Part shown: piece by piece, positions 1-9,756 of the stretch
Layout of the letters: every line of letters begins with the position of its first letter
How positions within the stretch are numbered: position 1 is the first letter of the stretch
From: Maribacter algicola
GTDB taxonomy: Bacteria > Bacteroidota > Bacteroidia > Flavobacteriales > Flavobacteriaceae
Length of the DNA stretch: 64,000 nt
Assembly: GCF_003933245.1 (NCBI RefSeq)
Contig: NZ_QUSX01000001.1
Location: 558,001-622,000 of the forward strand
Reading direction: 5' to 3'
Made by a program: the position numbers and the translations under genes
The notes under the pieces: model-generated
Told to the model about the DNA's origin: nothing
The model's input: the letters and a program-made list of their open reading frames with translations, nothing else
Database searches by the model: none

Positions 1-228
1 GCCAATCGATATAAGGATATTTTCAATATTTTTTTAAAGCATAAGGACAAAATAAGCAGGGTTACTTTCTGGGGCCTAGGCGATGGGCAATCTTGGTTGA
101 ACGGCTTTCCGATTAGGGGCAGAACAAACTATCCTTTGCTGTTCGATAGGAATTTAAAGCCTAAGGCCGCCTATTATAGTATTATCGGCTTAAAAGAAAA
201 ATTTGACCAACTACAAACAACAAACTAA
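1..228 (+). CDS. Endo-1,4-beta-xylanase, GH10, C-terminal end only
   Basis: The open frame runs from the window edge to a TAA at 226-228. It encodes the last 75 residues of a GH10 xylanase, recognised by the family's closing signature RVTFWGLGDGQSWLNGFP followed by RGRTNYPLLFDRNLKPK. In GH10 the WGxxDxxSW segment forms the end of the (beta/alpha)8 barrel and lines the substrate cleft; the catalytic glutamates lie upstream, outside the window. The enzyme cuts the beta-1,4-xylan backbone. It sits 10 bases before a GPH-family symporter and a GH43, which fits a xylan-utilisation operon. Family call is firm; exact specificity is not visible from this fragment. Confidence 0.88.
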   Translation, partial: ANRYKDIFNIFLKHKDKISRVTFWGLGDGQSWLNGFPIRGRTNYPLLFDRNLKPKAAYYSIIGLKEKFDQLQTTN

Positions 229-238
229 TTTGTAGACA

Positions 239-1693
239 ATGAGTTTAGAAGCACATAAATTATCCATCAAGGAAAAAATTGGCTATAGCCTTGGGGATCT
301 CTCAGCTAACTTGGTATTCCAAACATTAGTTACCTATCTGGCTTATTTTTATACGGATATTTATGGTCTGGAAACAAATGATGCCTCGGTAATCATATTC
401 GTAGTGGGCATAATTTCGGCTTTTGCCTTTAACCCTATTGTAGGTGCTCTTGCAGATAGGACACGGAGTAGATGGGGCAAATTTAGGCCTTGGATATTAT
501 TTACATCGGTACCATTGGGGATTGTTGCCCTACTAGCATTTAGCACACCAAATTTTGACTATCCAGGAAAGGTAGTCTATGCAGCGGTTACCTACACCTT
601 GTTGCTGTTATTGTACGCGGCCAATAACCTGCCCTATGCGGCCCTGAGCGGTGTTATTACCGGTAGTATGAAAGAACGCAACAGTATTTCATCCTATCGA
701 TTTGTGGCCGTTATGTTCGCGCAATTTTTTGTACAGGTTTTCATGCTGCCCATTATATTGTATGCAGGGGATGGCGATAAGGCGGAAGGCATTGAAACGG
801 TTATGACCTATTTGGCCATTTTAGGTACCATCATGCTATTGATTACCTTCTTTACCACAAAAGAACGCGTTGTTCCTACCCCGGAACAGAAATCCAGCTT
901 AAAGGAAGATTTAGGCGATTTATTCAAAAACCGACCGTGGATCCTTATGTTGGTGCTCACCACTTTGGTCTTCATTACCCTTGCCATGAAGGGAGGGTCC
1001 TATGTCTATTATTTTGAAAATTATGTAGACGCTGCCAGCTTAGCCAATTTTATTGCCCCTCTGTTGAATGGTCTTTCCAGCATTGGTGTCGACTTTTTTG
1101 GAGACGACCCAACTTCCGCAGGGTTTGGACTGTTCAATGCAGGAGGAATTATTTTTATGATCGTTGGAATTTCATTATCCAAAAGGCTGGCGGACAAATA
1201 TGGAAAACGGGATGTATTTGGCAGTGCATTGTTCGTGTCGACCCTATTTATAGCCATTTTCTATTTCTTTTCCTCCACTTCGGTAGAACTGATGTTCCTT
1301 TCACAAATTTTGCATGGATTTTTCTACGGAATTACCATACCGCTTCTATGGGCCATGATAGCAGATGTAGCCGATTATTCTGAATGGAAGAACAACAGAA
1401 GGGCCACGGCCATTATATTTTCGGCCATGATGATAGGATTAAAATTAGGCCTTACCATTGGCAGTTCAATGGTTACATGGATACTTGGGCTTTATGATTA
1501 TATCCCAAAGAAATTTGCCACTACTGAATTGGTAATTCAGCCTGATAGTGCGATTGAAGGAACTAGGATGCTCGTTAGCATTTATCCCTCTATAGCATTC
1601 TTTTTGGGAATAGCTTTATTGTTCTTCTATGAAATAAACAAAAAAATGGAAACCCAGATTGAAAACGACTTAATCACAAGGAGACAAAAATAA
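239..1693 (+). CDS. GPH-family sugar:cation symporter (XynP/MelB-like)
   Basis: A 484-residue inner-membrane protein with about twelve hydrophobic segments. It opens with the GPH signature KIGYSLGDLSANLVFQ and has the loop ADRTRSRWGKFRPW between early helices, typical of the glycoside-pentoside-hexuronide:cation symporters. Such proteins import short oligosaccharides or glycosides with Na+ or H+. An insertion around residues 260-295 (between KGGSYVYYFENY and GLFNAGG) lengthens one loop relative to MelB, as is common in Bacteroidota members. It lies between GH10 and GH43 genes with gaps of 10 and 5 bases, so xylo-oligosaccharides or arabinoxylo-oligosaccharides are the likely cargo. Substrate is inferred from context. 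Confidence 0.88.
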   Translation: MSLEAHKLSIKEKIGYSLGDLSANLVFQTLVTYLAYFYTDIYGLETNDASVIIFVVGIISAFAFNPIVGALADRTRSRWGKFRPWILFTSVPLGIVALLAFSTPNFDYPGKVVYAAVTYTLLLLLYAANNLPYAALSGVITGSMKERNSISSYRFVAVMFAQFFVQVFMLPIILYAGDGDKAEGIETVMTYLAILGTIMLLITFFTTKERVVPTPEQKSSLKEDLGDLFKNRPWILMLVLTTLVFITLAMKGGSYVYYFENYVDAASLANFIAPLLNGLSSIGVDFFGDDPTSAGFGLFNAGGIIFMIVGISLSKRLADKYGKRDVFGSALFVSTLFIAIFYFFSSTSVELMFLSQILHGFFYGITIPLLWAMIADVADYSEWKNNRRATAIIFSAMMIGLKLGLTIGSSMVTWILGLYDYIPKKFATTELVIQPDSAIEGTRMLVSIYPSIAFFLGIALLFFYEINKKMETQIENDLITRRQK

Positions 1694-1698
1694 ACGGC

Positions 1699-2736
1699 AT
1701 GCCAGAAGATAGTATTGAAAATATCGATTTTGATAAACTAAACGAAAAAGCGATTTCCCAACCACTGATAAAGCATATATACACGGCAGATCCCTCTGCC
1801 CATGTTTTCAACGGTAAAATCTATATATATCCCTCCCATGATATTGATGCAGGCGAGGCATTTGACGACTTGGGAAGTCATTTTGCCATGGAAGATTACC
1901 ATGTCCTTTCCATGGATTCAGTCGATGGCGCAGCCGTTGACCATGGAATTGCCCTTCATGTAGAGGATGTCCCTTGGGCCGAAAGACAAATGTGGGCACC
2001 AGATGCCGCACAAAAGAAGGGTACATATTATCTATACTTCCCTGCAAAGGATTATGACGGAATTTTTAGAATAGGCGTGGCCGTTTCCAATTCCCCAACC
2101 GGACCTTTTATACCACAACCCTATGCAATAAAAGACAGTTTTAGCATAGACCCTGCCGTATTTGAAGATGAGGATGGAAGCTATTACATGTATTTTGGTG
2201 GCCTTTGGGGCGGCCAATTGCAACGATGGAGAACCGGGGAGTTCAATGCATCCAACCCTGAAAGTCCTACGGCACATTTCCCAAAAGATGATGAACCCGC
2301 CCTGCTTCCATACGTCGCCAAATTGGATGATACCATGTTGGAATTCGCTGAAAAACCTAGACCGATAGAAATATTGGATAACGAGGGCAAGCTATTGCTG
2401 ACAGGGGACAACGACAGACGTTTCTTTGAGGCCGCTTGGATGCATAAACACCAGGAAAAATATTATTTCTCCTATTCAACAGGGGATACGCACTTCATCT
2501 GCTATGCCATAGGCGATACGCCATACGGTCCTTTCGTATACAAAGGTAGAATATTGGAGCCAGTCGTTGGTTGGACATCCCACCATTCCGTTTGTAAAGT
2601 CGATGGTAAGTGGTTTCTCTTTTATCATGATTCCTCACTATCAAAAGGTGTCACCCATTTGAGGTGTATCAAGGTAGCTGAAATTGAACATTTAAGCGAC
2701 GGCAGCATTAAAACGCTCAAACCGTATAACGATTGA
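1699..2736 (+). CDS. GH43 glycosidase (beta-xylosidase / alpha-L-arabinofuranosidase type)
   Basis: A 345-residue five-bladed propeller enzyme without a signal peptide, so probably acting in the cytoplasm on imported oligosaccharides. The three GH43 catalytic positions are visible: the base Asp in YTADPSAHVF, the pKa-modulating Asp in FSIDPAVFEDEDG, and the acid Glu in RRFFEAAWMHKH. The aromatic-rich WAPDAAQKKGTYYLYF strand is also typical. The start at 1699 is 5 bases after the transporter stop, implying cotranscription. It resembles the subfamily often paired with GPH transporters and GH10 in Bacteroidota; xylosidase versus arabinofuranosidase cannot be decided by reading. Confidence 0.9.
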   Translation: MPEDSIENIDFDKLNEKAISQPLIKHIYTADPSAHVFNGKIYIYPSHDIDAGEAFDDLGSHFAMEDYHVLSMDSVDGAAVDHGIALHVEDVPWAERQMWAPDAAQKKGTYYLYFPAKDYDGIFRIGVAVSNSPTGPFIPQPYAIKDSFSIDPAVFEDEDGSYYMYFGGLWGGQLQRWRTGEFNASNPESPTAHFPKDDEPALLPYVAKLDDTMLEFAEKPRPIEILDNEGKLLLTGDNDRRFFEAAWMHKHQEKYYFSYSTGDTHFICYAIGDTPYGPFVYKGRILEPVVGWTSHHSVCKVDGKWFLFYHDSSLSKGVTHLRCIKVAEIEHLSDGSIKTLKPYND

Positions 2737-2844
2737 ATTAATTCGTAAATAATCTATAATTCAACTAGTATGTTTTATTGAAATTGAATATCCTTTTAAG
2801 CAAGGTTAAATAACATAAGGATCTAAAAAGTCAATAAATACAAT

Positions 2845-3945
2845 CTATTTTTTGGGAAGGGTATTGGTTTTTCCATAAAAACCCAAGGTATCATTTTGTA
2901 GGCCAACCAGTATTAGTTCTTCATTCGAATAAGTTTTCAATTTTACCAAGGACCTCGCCTCGCCGGAAACAATAAAACCACTTTTACATAGATTGACCAA
3001 TTCAAATTTGCCCAAAATCCCATCATAAATAAGCATGTGGCCCTTGCCGGCATCATAGTGTCCGGTAAGGACTTCAGTGTTCATAAAATTTCCTACCGCC
3101 AACAATCCCTTTTTATTATCTCCCTGCATGTCCAAATCAATGAAATCAAAAATTGGAGACCATTGCAATTCTTCAGGCAAGGAAGACCTTTTGAATTTTC
3201 CTTCGCCTATGTTCTCAAAATACATTGAGGCCAACTCGTAGGTCTTGAATTGGGCCTTTGTATCAATTTTTTCTTTGTCAAAGAGTTCGCCAAAGGTCTT
3301 TTTCCCATAATCATGATAGTTGTTCGTCAACTTTCTAATTAATGGCAACTGTTTCATTAAAGTACCCCTAGCCTGTAGGATATATTCCTTTTCCCCATTG
3401 AAATAAGTTATAATTGGTTCTATGGTTCCGTTGGAATCAAAGTCTTTGGCATAAAGACTTAAAGGCTCTTCAAAACTGGCATGGAAGGGGTTGTTCAAGC
3501 CCCAATTTCCAGCCACAAAATCCATATCGCCGTCTCCGTCAAAATCTCCCGATTTTATGCAATTCCACCAACCATGTGTATTCCTTAAACCATTATCATT
3601 CAGATCAAGTGCCAAGCGACCCTTCTTGTTCAAAAAAAGTTGAACTGGATTCCACTCGCCTACCAAAATAAGGTCCATCCATCCATCCTTATTTACGTCC
3701 TCCACAGCTGCATCCGTTATCATCCCAGGGAATAGCAATTCCGGTGAAACTTTTTCCGTAACATCCAAAAACACTCCCTGTCTATTCTCCAAAAGGTATG
3801 ATCTTGGGGAAAAAGGATATTTATTAGGATTCACACGTCCGCCAATAAATAGGTCCATATCCCCGTCATGGTCAAAATCAATTGGAACCACTGTACCGCT
3901 TGGAAATAAAATTTTTGGAAGTGCTGATGTAAGTCTATAATCATA
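2845..3945 (-). pseudogene. FG-GAP/VCBS-repeat protein, C-terminal remnant
   Basis: The reading frame stays open from a TAG at 3946-3948 to a stop at 2845 and encodes about 366 residues. FG-GAP/VCBS calcium-binding repeats are clear: VPIDFDHDGDMDLFIGGR, VEDVNKDGWMDLILVGEW and SGDFDGDGDMDFVAGNWG. Full-length relatives in Bacteroidota are secreted proteins of roughly 1,100 residues (CRTAC1/UnbV type) encoded near SusCD genes. Here the N-terminal two thirds and any signal peptide are missing; the only usable start is a GTG at 3891, inside the first repeat. It abuts the dehydrogenase gene, whose stop is at 3964. It looks like a deletion remnant rather than a working gene. FG-GAP family is sure; pseudogene status is likely. 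Confidence 0.75.
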
Positions 3946-3963
3946 CTAATCGCTCTGCGGTTT

Positions 3964-4974
3964 CTAATCGAAAGTTATCATGGCCTTGACCACATTAGTT
4001 TCTGGCAATAACCAAGAGTCGAAATGTTCGATCATTTCAGAATAATGAACCTTATGCGTTATAAAAGAATCTGTTGGAAATTCCTTTATATGATCGATTA
4101 CGAATTGAAAATCTTCCAAAGTAGCATTTCTACTGCACATCAAAGTCGTTTCTTTGGCATGTATCTGGGGGTGCGTATAGGTAAGTTCTCCTTTGGATAG
4201 GCCTACCAAGACAAATCTACCCCCATGCGACATATAGGAGACCCCAGACTCCAAAGCATGTTTGTTGCCAGTAGCATCAAAAACCGCAGTGGCCATGTCA
4301 CCATTGGTAATTTGGGCTATTTTTTCTATGGGATTCTCCCTAACGTCCATTGTATAAGGCACCCCTATTTGATTGGCAGCGTAATTCAATCGCTCTATAT
4401 TCATATCCAAGGCGATAACCTTGGCACCTTTAATTTGGGCCAACTTCATGAGGCCGATACCTATAGGGCCACAACCAATTACAACGATTGTTTCGCCTTT
4501 ATGAATAGCTGCCCTTCTTAGGGCATGTGCCCCAATAGCCAAAGGCTCTATAATGGCCATTTCCTCGAGGGATAGACTATTTGCGGGAATAAGCAGATTT
4601 TTAGGTAGGCTTATAATTTCTTGCATGCCCCCATCCACATGTACGCCCAACACATTGATCTGGGTACAGCAATTTGTTTTTCCATTTCTGCAGGCTACAC
4701 AGGTACCACAACTTACATAGGGCATGATGATAACATGATCGCCTGTTCTGAGGTTTTCATCATCCTCGCCAATTTCCAAAATCTCAGCGGCCAGCTCATG
4801 ACCCAGTATTCTTGGGTATTTGAAAAAAGCTTGGTTTCCTCCGTAGGCATGCAAATCTGTACCGCAAATCCCTACCCGATGTATTTTGACCAGTACTTCC
4901 CCAGTTCTTCTAACCGGTCGTTCTTTTTCCTTTAATTCAAAACGGCTAGGTTCCTGGCAAATGATATATTTCAT
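3964..4974 (-). CDS. Zinc-dependent medium-chain alcohol dehydrogenase (L-galactonate/L-idonate 5-dehydrogenase-like)
   Basis: A 336-residue MDR protein of normal length. The catalytic zinc site shows as CGTDLHAYGG and GHELAAEI, the structural zinc cluster as CGTCVACRNGKTNCC, and the NAD(P) Rossmann motif as VIGCGPIGIG followed by the acidic ALDMN that favours NAD. The closest recognised functional types are sugar-acid and polyol dehydrogenases such as L-galactonate, L-idonate or sorbitol dehydrogenase. It is divergent from the GH95 gene across a 210-base AT-rich gap, so a role in oxidising a sugar acid from L-fucose or L-galactose is plausible but inferred. The intergenic stretch 4975-5184 probably holds both promoters; no clear operator was seen. 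Confidence 0.8.
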   Translation of the reverse strand: MKYIICQEPSRFELKEKERPVRRTGEVLVKIHRVGICGTDLHAYGGNQAFFKYPRILGHELAAEILEIGEDDENLRTGDHVIIMPYVSCGTCVACRNGKTNCCTQINVLGVHVDGGMQEIISLPKNLLIPANSLSLEEMAIIEPLAIGAHALRRAAIHKGETIVVIGCGPIGIGLMKLAQIKGAKVIALDMNIERLNYAANQIGVPYTMDVRENPIEKIAQITNGDMATAVFDATGNKHALESGVSYMSHGGRFVLVGLSKGELTYTHPQIHAKETTLMCSRNATLEDFQFVIDHIKEFPTDSFITHKVHYSEMIEHFDSWLLPETNVVKAMITFD

Positions 4975-5184
4975 GGTGCTGCGTCACTTATCTTGAATCA
5001 AAAAAATTAATATTTCGGTTCAGAAATGTTATAAGTCTCAAAATAACGGAAGTTATTCTAACAATTTATTGGTTTTTTTTAGATTCCTTCACAATTATTC
5101 AAAAAATACTTTTTAAAACTAAAATTTAAATCGGCTTTATGTGTATATTGAACACTTAAATTAAATCTTCATTTTATAAGTTAG

Positions 5185-7656
5185 ATGGTAACCCTAAAAA
5201 ATGTAATTTGTACGGCCCTTCTCCTCCCTCCATTTTTATTTTTCGGACAACAAAGTTCTGACCTAAAATTGTGGTATGATGAGCCTTCCGGGGAGGTTTG
5301 GGAAAATGCCTTGCCTATTGGAAACGGACGCATAGGAGCCATGGTCTACGGCAATGTTGATAAAGACATTTTTCAATTGAATGAGCATACCGTTTGGAGT
5401 GGTAGCCCTAACCGAAACGATAATCCGGATGCGTTGAAAGCCTTGCCCAAAGTACGTGAGCTGATTTTTAAAGGCGAATATAAGCCCGCCGAACAACTGG
5501 CCAATGAGAAAATCATTACAAAGAAATCACATGGACAAATGTTCCAACCCGTTGGCAATCTTGAGCTATCCTTCCCGAACCACGACCAATACAAAGATTA
5601 TTATCGGGAATTGGATATTAGCGACGCAATATGTAAAACTACCTATATCCTTGACGGGGTTACTTATACCAGGGAAGCATTTGCATCTCTACAGGACCGA
5701 TTATTAGTTATCAAAATTTCGGGAGATGAACCGGGTAAAGTTTCTTTTACGGCAAACTTTACTTCGCCACATTTGGAACCAAGAATTGAGACTCAGGGTA
5801 ACGACCAACTTTCCCTTTGGGGTAAAACAAGCGACCACGAAGGAATAGAAGGTAAAGTGGAATTCAATGCACTGGCCAAAATAAAAACCAATAACGGAAC
5901 GGTCACTCAAACCAATTCCTCCGTTGAAGTTAAAAATGCGGATGGTGCTGTTATCATGGTATCCATTGCTACCAATTTCAATTCATATCATGATTTAAGT
6001 GGTGATGAAACGGAACGGGCAAAATCTTATTTGGATGCTGCTTTAGAAAAGGACTATAATCAATTAAAGTCCGACCACATTAAAAAATACAAAGCACTTT
6101 TTGATAGGGTTGTTTTGGATTTTGGAAGTTCAAAGGCTTCAAAACTATCTACGGATGAGCGTTTGGCGAATTTTGGAAATACCGAAGATCCATCGTTTGT
6201 GGCCCTATATTTTCAATTTGGAAGATACCTATTGATTTCCTCATCTCAACCTGGCGGACAACCGGCAAACTTGCAGGGAATATGGAACGGACGCATGAAA
6301 CCCGCGTGGGACAGTAAATATACGATCAACATAAACGCCGAAATGAACTATTGGCCCGCAGAGCGAACCAACCTCTCGGAATTGCACGAACCCTTTTTGA
6401 CCATGGTGCAAGAGCTTTCCAAGACGGGAATAGAAACCGCAAAAGTCATGTACGGCGCAAAGGGTTGGATGGCGCACCACAATACAGATATTTGGCGTAT
6501 CACCGGCCCTATAGACGGTGCGTTTTGGGGTATCTGGAACGGGGGCGGTGCATGGACCAGCCAACATCTTTGGGAACATTATCTATACACGGGCGATACC
6601 TCGTTTTTAAAATCCAGTTATCCGGCTTTAAAAGGTGCTGCCGAGTTCTACGCCGATTTTTTGGTAAAACATCCTAACTACCCCTATCTGGTCGTCGCAC
6701 CTGGAAATTCCCCAGAAAACGCCCCAAAAGAACATCAAGGGTCTTCCATTACGGCCGGCTCCACCATGGACAATCAATTGGTTCTGGATGTTTTCACTAC
6801 AGCGATCAAAGCATCCGAAATTTTAGAAAAAGACAGGGCGTTTGCAGATTCCCTCAAAACCTTACGGAAAAAACTTCCACCCATGCAAGTGGGCAAGCAC
6901 AATCAATTACAGGAATGGTTGGATGATGTGGATTCGCCCGAGGATAATCATAGGCATATTTCCCACCTATACGGACTTTTTCCATCCAATCAGATTTCAC
7001 CGTATAGAACCCCCAAACTTTTTGCAGCCTCAAAAAACACATTACTGCAGCGTGGTGATGTCTCTACAGGATGGAGCATGGGCTGGAAAGTAAATTGGTG
7101 GGCTAAAATGCAGGACGGCAACCACGCCTATAAATTGATAAAAGACCAACTGACCCCGGTTGGCATAAACCAAGGTGGCGGCGGTACCTACAATAACCTT
7201 TTTGACGCGCACCCACCGTTTCAAATCGATGGTAATTTTGGGTGTACTTCCGGTATTGCCGAGATGTTGTTGCAAAGTTCCGATGGTTCGGTTCATTTGC
7301 TTCCTGCCATTCCGGATGCCTTAAAGTACGGTTATGTAGGCGGACTAAAAGCCAGGGGTGATTTTGAATTGGTTTCTATGGAATGGAAGGATAAAAAATT
7401 GGTGGTCGCTAAAATCAAATCAAATTTGGGAGGAAATCTTCGGCTACGAATACCAAATACCATAGAATTAGTAGGAAGAGGAACCTTGAAAAAAGCGGTA
7501 GGCGAAAACCCGAATCCACTCTTTTATGTACCTGAAACGGCTGCACCCATAATTTCAAAGGAGGCCACCTTGAAGAATCTAGAATTGGCAAATACGTTTC
7601 TATACGATTTGGAAACTGAAAAAGGAAAGACATACACCTTTATAATGAAGAAGTAA
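5185..7656 (+). CDS. GH95 alpha-L-fucosidase / alpha-L-galactosidase
   Basis: An 823-residue secreted enzyme with an N-terminal hydrophobic signal ([14 protein letters not shown]) followed by the GH95 opening [19 protein letters not shown]. Family landmarks appear in order: [33 protein letters not shown] (Asn382 and Asn384), SPENAP (Glu511), [21 protein letters not shown] and QIDGNFG (Asp682). Asn382/Asn384, Glu511 and Asp682 match the catalytic set known from Bifidobacterium AfcA (N421/N423, E566, D766), so the enzyme should be active. GH95 enzymes remove alpha-L-fucose or alpha-L-galactose; L-galactose caps occur on complex glucuronoarabinoxylans, fitting the neighbouring xylan genes. The sequence alone does not separate the two activities. 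Confidence 0.93.
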   Translation: MVTLKNVICTALLLPPFLFFGQQSSDLKLWYDEPSGEVWENALPIGNGRIGAMVYGNVDKDIFQLNEHTVWSGSPNRNDNPDALKALPKVRELIFKGEYKPAEQLANEKIITKKSHGQMFQPVGNLELSFPNHDQYKDYYRELDISDAICKTTYILDGVTYTREAFASLQDRLLVIKISGDEPGKVSFTANFTSPHLEPRIETQGNDQLSLWGKTSDHEGIEGKVEFNALAKIKTNNGTVTQTNSSVEVKNADGAVIMVSIATNFNSYHDLSGDETERAKSYLDAALEKDYNQLKSDHIKKYKALFDRVVLDFGSSKASKLSTDERLANFGNTEDPSFVALYFQFGRYLLISSSQPGGQPANLQGIWNGRMKPAWDSKYTININAEMNYWPAERTNLSELHEPFLTMVQELSKTGIETAKVMYGAKGWMAHHNTDIWRITGPIDGAFWGIWNGGGAWTSQHLWEHYLYTGDTSFLKSSYPALKGAAEFYADFLVKHPNYPYLVVAPGNSPENAPKEHQGSSITAGSTMDNQLVLDVFTTAIKASEILEKDRAFADSLKTLRKKLPPMQVGKHNQLQEWLDDVDSPEDNHRHISHLYGLFPSNQISPYRTPKLFAASKNTLLQRGDVSTGWSMGWKVNWWAKMQDGNHAYKLIKDQLTPVGINQGGGGTYNNLFDAHPPFQIDGNFGCTSGIAEMLLQSSDGSVHLLPAIPDALKYGYVGGLKARGDFELVSMEWKDKKLVVAKIKSNLGGNLRLRIPNTIELVGRGTLKKAVGENPNPLFYVPETAAPIISKEATLKNLELANTFLYDLETEKGKTYTFIMKK

Positions 7657-7658
7657 GC

Positions 7659-8462
7659 ATGAACCGATTTTACACCCATACTATTTTGCTTGTTTTACTG
7701 ATGCTTCAGTTTTCTGTTCATGCCCAGGGGCAAAACGCACAGAATCCCATTTTGTTTGCGGATGTTCCGGACGCATCCATGGTGCGTGTAGGAGACGCAT
7801 ACTATATGGGCAGTACCACCATGCATTTGAGTCCGGGGGTTCCTATCATGAAATCCAAAGATTTGGTCAATTGGGAATTGGTGGACTATGCCTATGACCG
7901 ACTCGGGGAAGTGGATGCCATAAATCTGGAAAACGGCAAAAATGCCTATGGCAGGGGTTCGTGGGCCAGCTGTATCCGATACCATAATGGAACATTTTAC
8001 GTATTCACGTTTGCTACCACTACCGGAAAAACCTACGTCTTTTCTACTAAGGATATAGAAAACGGTCCTTGGAACGAAACCTCGTTTGAACCTTCGTATC
8101 ATGATTTGACGGTCCATTTTGATGATGATGGCAAAATATACATGGTTTGGGGTGCGGGAAAATTGATGATAGCAGAACTTGAAAGCGATTTGTCCGGTGT
8201 AAAAAAAGGAACGGAATGCGTATTGATTGAAAATGCCAATGCCCCGGCCGGTGACAATATCATGTTGGGCGCGGAGGGTTCACAACTCTTCAAAATTAAT
8301 GGGAAATACTATCTCTTCAACATGACCTGGCCAAGAGGCGACATGACCTTTATACATTTGCCCAGCTTTTATTTAAAGAGTAGGCGAATTATACCTATGT
8401 ATATTATTAAAAAAATCAGATCAAACAACCTTTGGGAAAACCAATTTGCAACATTAAAATAA
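7659..8462 (+). pseudogene. GH43-like glycosidase, C-terminally truncated
   Basis: The frame begins 3 bases after the GH95 stop with a signal peptide (LLVLLMLQFSVHAQG). About 227 residues of a good GH43 propeller follow, with base Asp in FADVPDASMVRVGD, second Asp in YHDLTVHFDDDG and acid Glu in LGAEGSQLFKINGKYYLFN. After WPRGDM (about position 8345) similarity stops: the last 38 residues are unrelated and end at TAA 8460-8462. Secreted GH43 enzymes of this type are normally over 500 residues with a C-terminal beta-sandwich, so the last blade(s) and accessory domain are gone. A deletion is the simplest explanation. All three catalytic residues remain, but a propeller missing blades is unlikely to fold. 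Confidence 0.7.
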
Positions 8463-8487
8463 ATTAAACTCATTAAAACAAAACACT

Positions 8488-9432
8488 ATGTTACACAAAT
8501 TTAAATTCGCAATTTTAGGCATGCTATCGCTCTTTGCTGTATCGGCCTTCGCACAAGATGGAACCATCTATCCCCTTGAAGCACCTTCGGAGCCAAATGC
8601 CATTCCACTCAACACAGGTGGTGTGGATGACCAACCCGCATCAGAATCCTGGTTTAAACAGTGGGGCGACCCCATGGCAAGAAATATAACAAAAGCGACT
8701 TTGACGCCATTTCTTCCAGAGCCTGGAAAAGCGAACGGAGCAGCGGTCATTGTGGCGCCCGGCGGTGGTTTCAGATGGCTTTCTTTAGGTAACGAAGGGT
8801 GGGAAGTAGCGGAGGCACTTGCAAAACAAGGTTACGCTGCATTTGTACTTAAGTATCGTCTACACCCTACAGTAGAATCACTTGATGATTTTACGGCTTG
8901 GATGAACCGTCCTCGTCCTCCTGCGCCAGCTGAAAACTCTAGTGAAAAAAAGGAAGAAGCACCTGCACCCCCTTTACAAAGGGACCTTTCCAACCAACTA
9001 GAGGATGCGGAGGCTGCATACGCTATGATTGTAAATCGTGCCAAGGAGTGGGGCGTTGACACCAATAGAATAGGGATGATAGGATTTTCAGCAGGGGCCG
9101 GACTTACTATGCACTCAACGCTTAATTCAAAAACTATGAAATTAGCTTTTATAGGCCCAATTTATGGTGGTATGGGACCTGTTGAGGTACCTAAGAATGC
9201 CCCACCAATGTTCAATGTAATTGCTAGTGATGACTTCCTTTTTAGGGGTCAGTTTGGGGTTATTGATTCATGGTACAAAGCAGGTATTCCCGTAGAATTT
9301 CATCTTTATCAAAACGGCGGACATGGATTTGGCCTAGGAAACCCAAACCGTACAAGCAATCGTTGGTTCGATGCCTTTATACATTGGTTGGACGTCAATG
9401 GTTTTCAATCGGAAATGACAGCGGAAAAATAG
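8488..9432 (+). CDS. Secreted alpha/beta-hydrolase, carbohydrate (acetyl) esterase-like
   Basis: A 314-residue alpha/beta-hydrolase with an N-terminal signal peptide ending at AVSAFAQ. The oxyanion segment VAPGGGFRWL, nucleophile elbow GFSAGAG, acid ASDDFLF and histidine GGHGFGLG form a complete Ser-Asp-His triad. The family resembles BD-FAE/acetyl-xylan esterase-like hydrolases that accompany Bacteroidota xylan loci and remove acetyl or other acyl groups from hemicellulose. A low-complexity insert of about 30 residues rich in Pro, Glu and Lys (RPRPPAPAENSSEKKEE) interrupts the lid region. It lies 25 bases after the truncated GH43 and before a strong terminator, so it is probably the last gene of the transcript. 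Confidence 0.82.
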   Translation: MLHKFKFAILGMLSLFAVSAFAQDGTIYPLEAPSEPNAIPLNTGGVDDQPASESWFKQWGDPMARNITKATLTPFLPEPGKANGAAVIVAPGGGFRWLSLGNEGWEVAEALAKQGYAAFVLKYRLHPTVESLDDFTAWMNRPRPPAPAENSSEKKEEAPAPPLQRDLSNQLEDAEAAYAMIVNRAKEWGVDTNRIGMIGFSAGAGLTMHSTLNSKTMKLAFIGPIYGGMGPVEVPKNAPPMFNVIASDDFLFRGQFGVIDSWYKAGIPVEFHLYQNGGHGFGLGNPNRTSNRWFDAFIHWLDVNGFQSEMTAEK

Positions 9433-9487
9433 GGTTATTAGATATTAAATATCCAATAACTAAATTGGCTACTGTCCTAATAAAAAT

Positions 9488-9518
9488 AAAAAGGCCGACT
9501 TCTAGAAGTCGGCTTTTC
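9488..9518 (+). terminator. Intrinsic terminator after the esterase
   Basis: A perfect 20-base palindrome, GCCGACTTCTAGAAGTCGGC at 9494-9513, is flanked by an A-run upstream and TTTT downstream. This is the expected shape of a rho-independent terminator and closes the glycoside-hydrolase transcript. A weaker AT-rich inverted repeat precedes it at about 9433-9461. Confidence 0.85.
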
Positions 9519-9542
9519 CCTTTGTACTGACGGAGAGACTTA

Positions 9543-9558
9543 CTTCGACTGCGCTCAG
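9543..9558. repeat. Dispersed CTTCGACT-type repeat, copy 1
   Basis: CTTCGACTGCGCTCAG lies between the terminator and the tRNA gene. Near copies occur at 11356-11371 (CTTCGACTACGCTCAG) and, on the opposite strand, inside the first blaR1-like gene at 13862-13877. The motif is a short dispersed element also familiar from other Flavobacteriia; its role is unknown. Confidence 0.6.
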
Positions 9559-9610
9559 CATCAACTTCTTGTCTCTACTCCATTTCTAAATTCATTAAAG
9601 AATATTCAAT

Positions 9611-9640
9611 AAAAAAAGCTTCTTGTTTCCAAGAAGCTTT
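9611..9640 (-). terminator. Intrinsic terminator of tRNA-Leu
   Basis: On the minus strand the sequence reads AAAGCTTCTTG, a short GAAA-type loop, CAAGAAGCTTT and then a T-run. The 11-base stem plus T-tract lies 6 bases beyond the 3' end of the tRNA-Leu gene, so it terminates that transcript. Confidence 0.85.
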
Positions 9641-9646
9641 AATCAG

Positions 9647-9728
9647 TACAGGCGGAGAGACTCGAACTCTCACACCTTGCGGCACTAGATCCTAAGTCTA
9701 GCGTGTCTACCAATTCCACCACGCCTGC
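9647..9728 (-). tRNA. tRNA-Leu (anticodon UAG)
   Basis: The minus strand folds into a complete class II tRNA. The acceptor arm is GCAGGCG pairing with CGCCTGT (the first pair is G-U), the D-arm contains AATTGGTAGACAC, and the anticodon stem-loop CTAGA-CTTAGGA-TCTAG gives anticodon UAG. A long variable arm (TGCCGCAAGGTG) and the T-arm GAGAG-TTCGAGT-CTCTC follow. The long variable arm and the anticodon identify leucine (codons CUN). The CCA end is not encoded. Length is 82 bases. Confidence 0.96.
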
Positions 9729-9748
9729 ATTTCCGTTAAAACGGGATG

Positions 9749-9756
9749 CAAATATA
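9749..9756 (-). promoter_or_regulatory. Bacteroidota -7 element upstream of tRNA-Leu
   Basis: On the minus strand TATATTTG matches the Bacteroidota sigma-ABfr -7 consensus TAnnTTTG exactly. It lies 20 bases upstream of the mature 5' end of tRNA-Leu, a fitting distance for a start site with a short leader. No convincing TTG at -33 was seen at the usual spacing, so the call rests on the -7 box alone. Confidence 0.5.
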
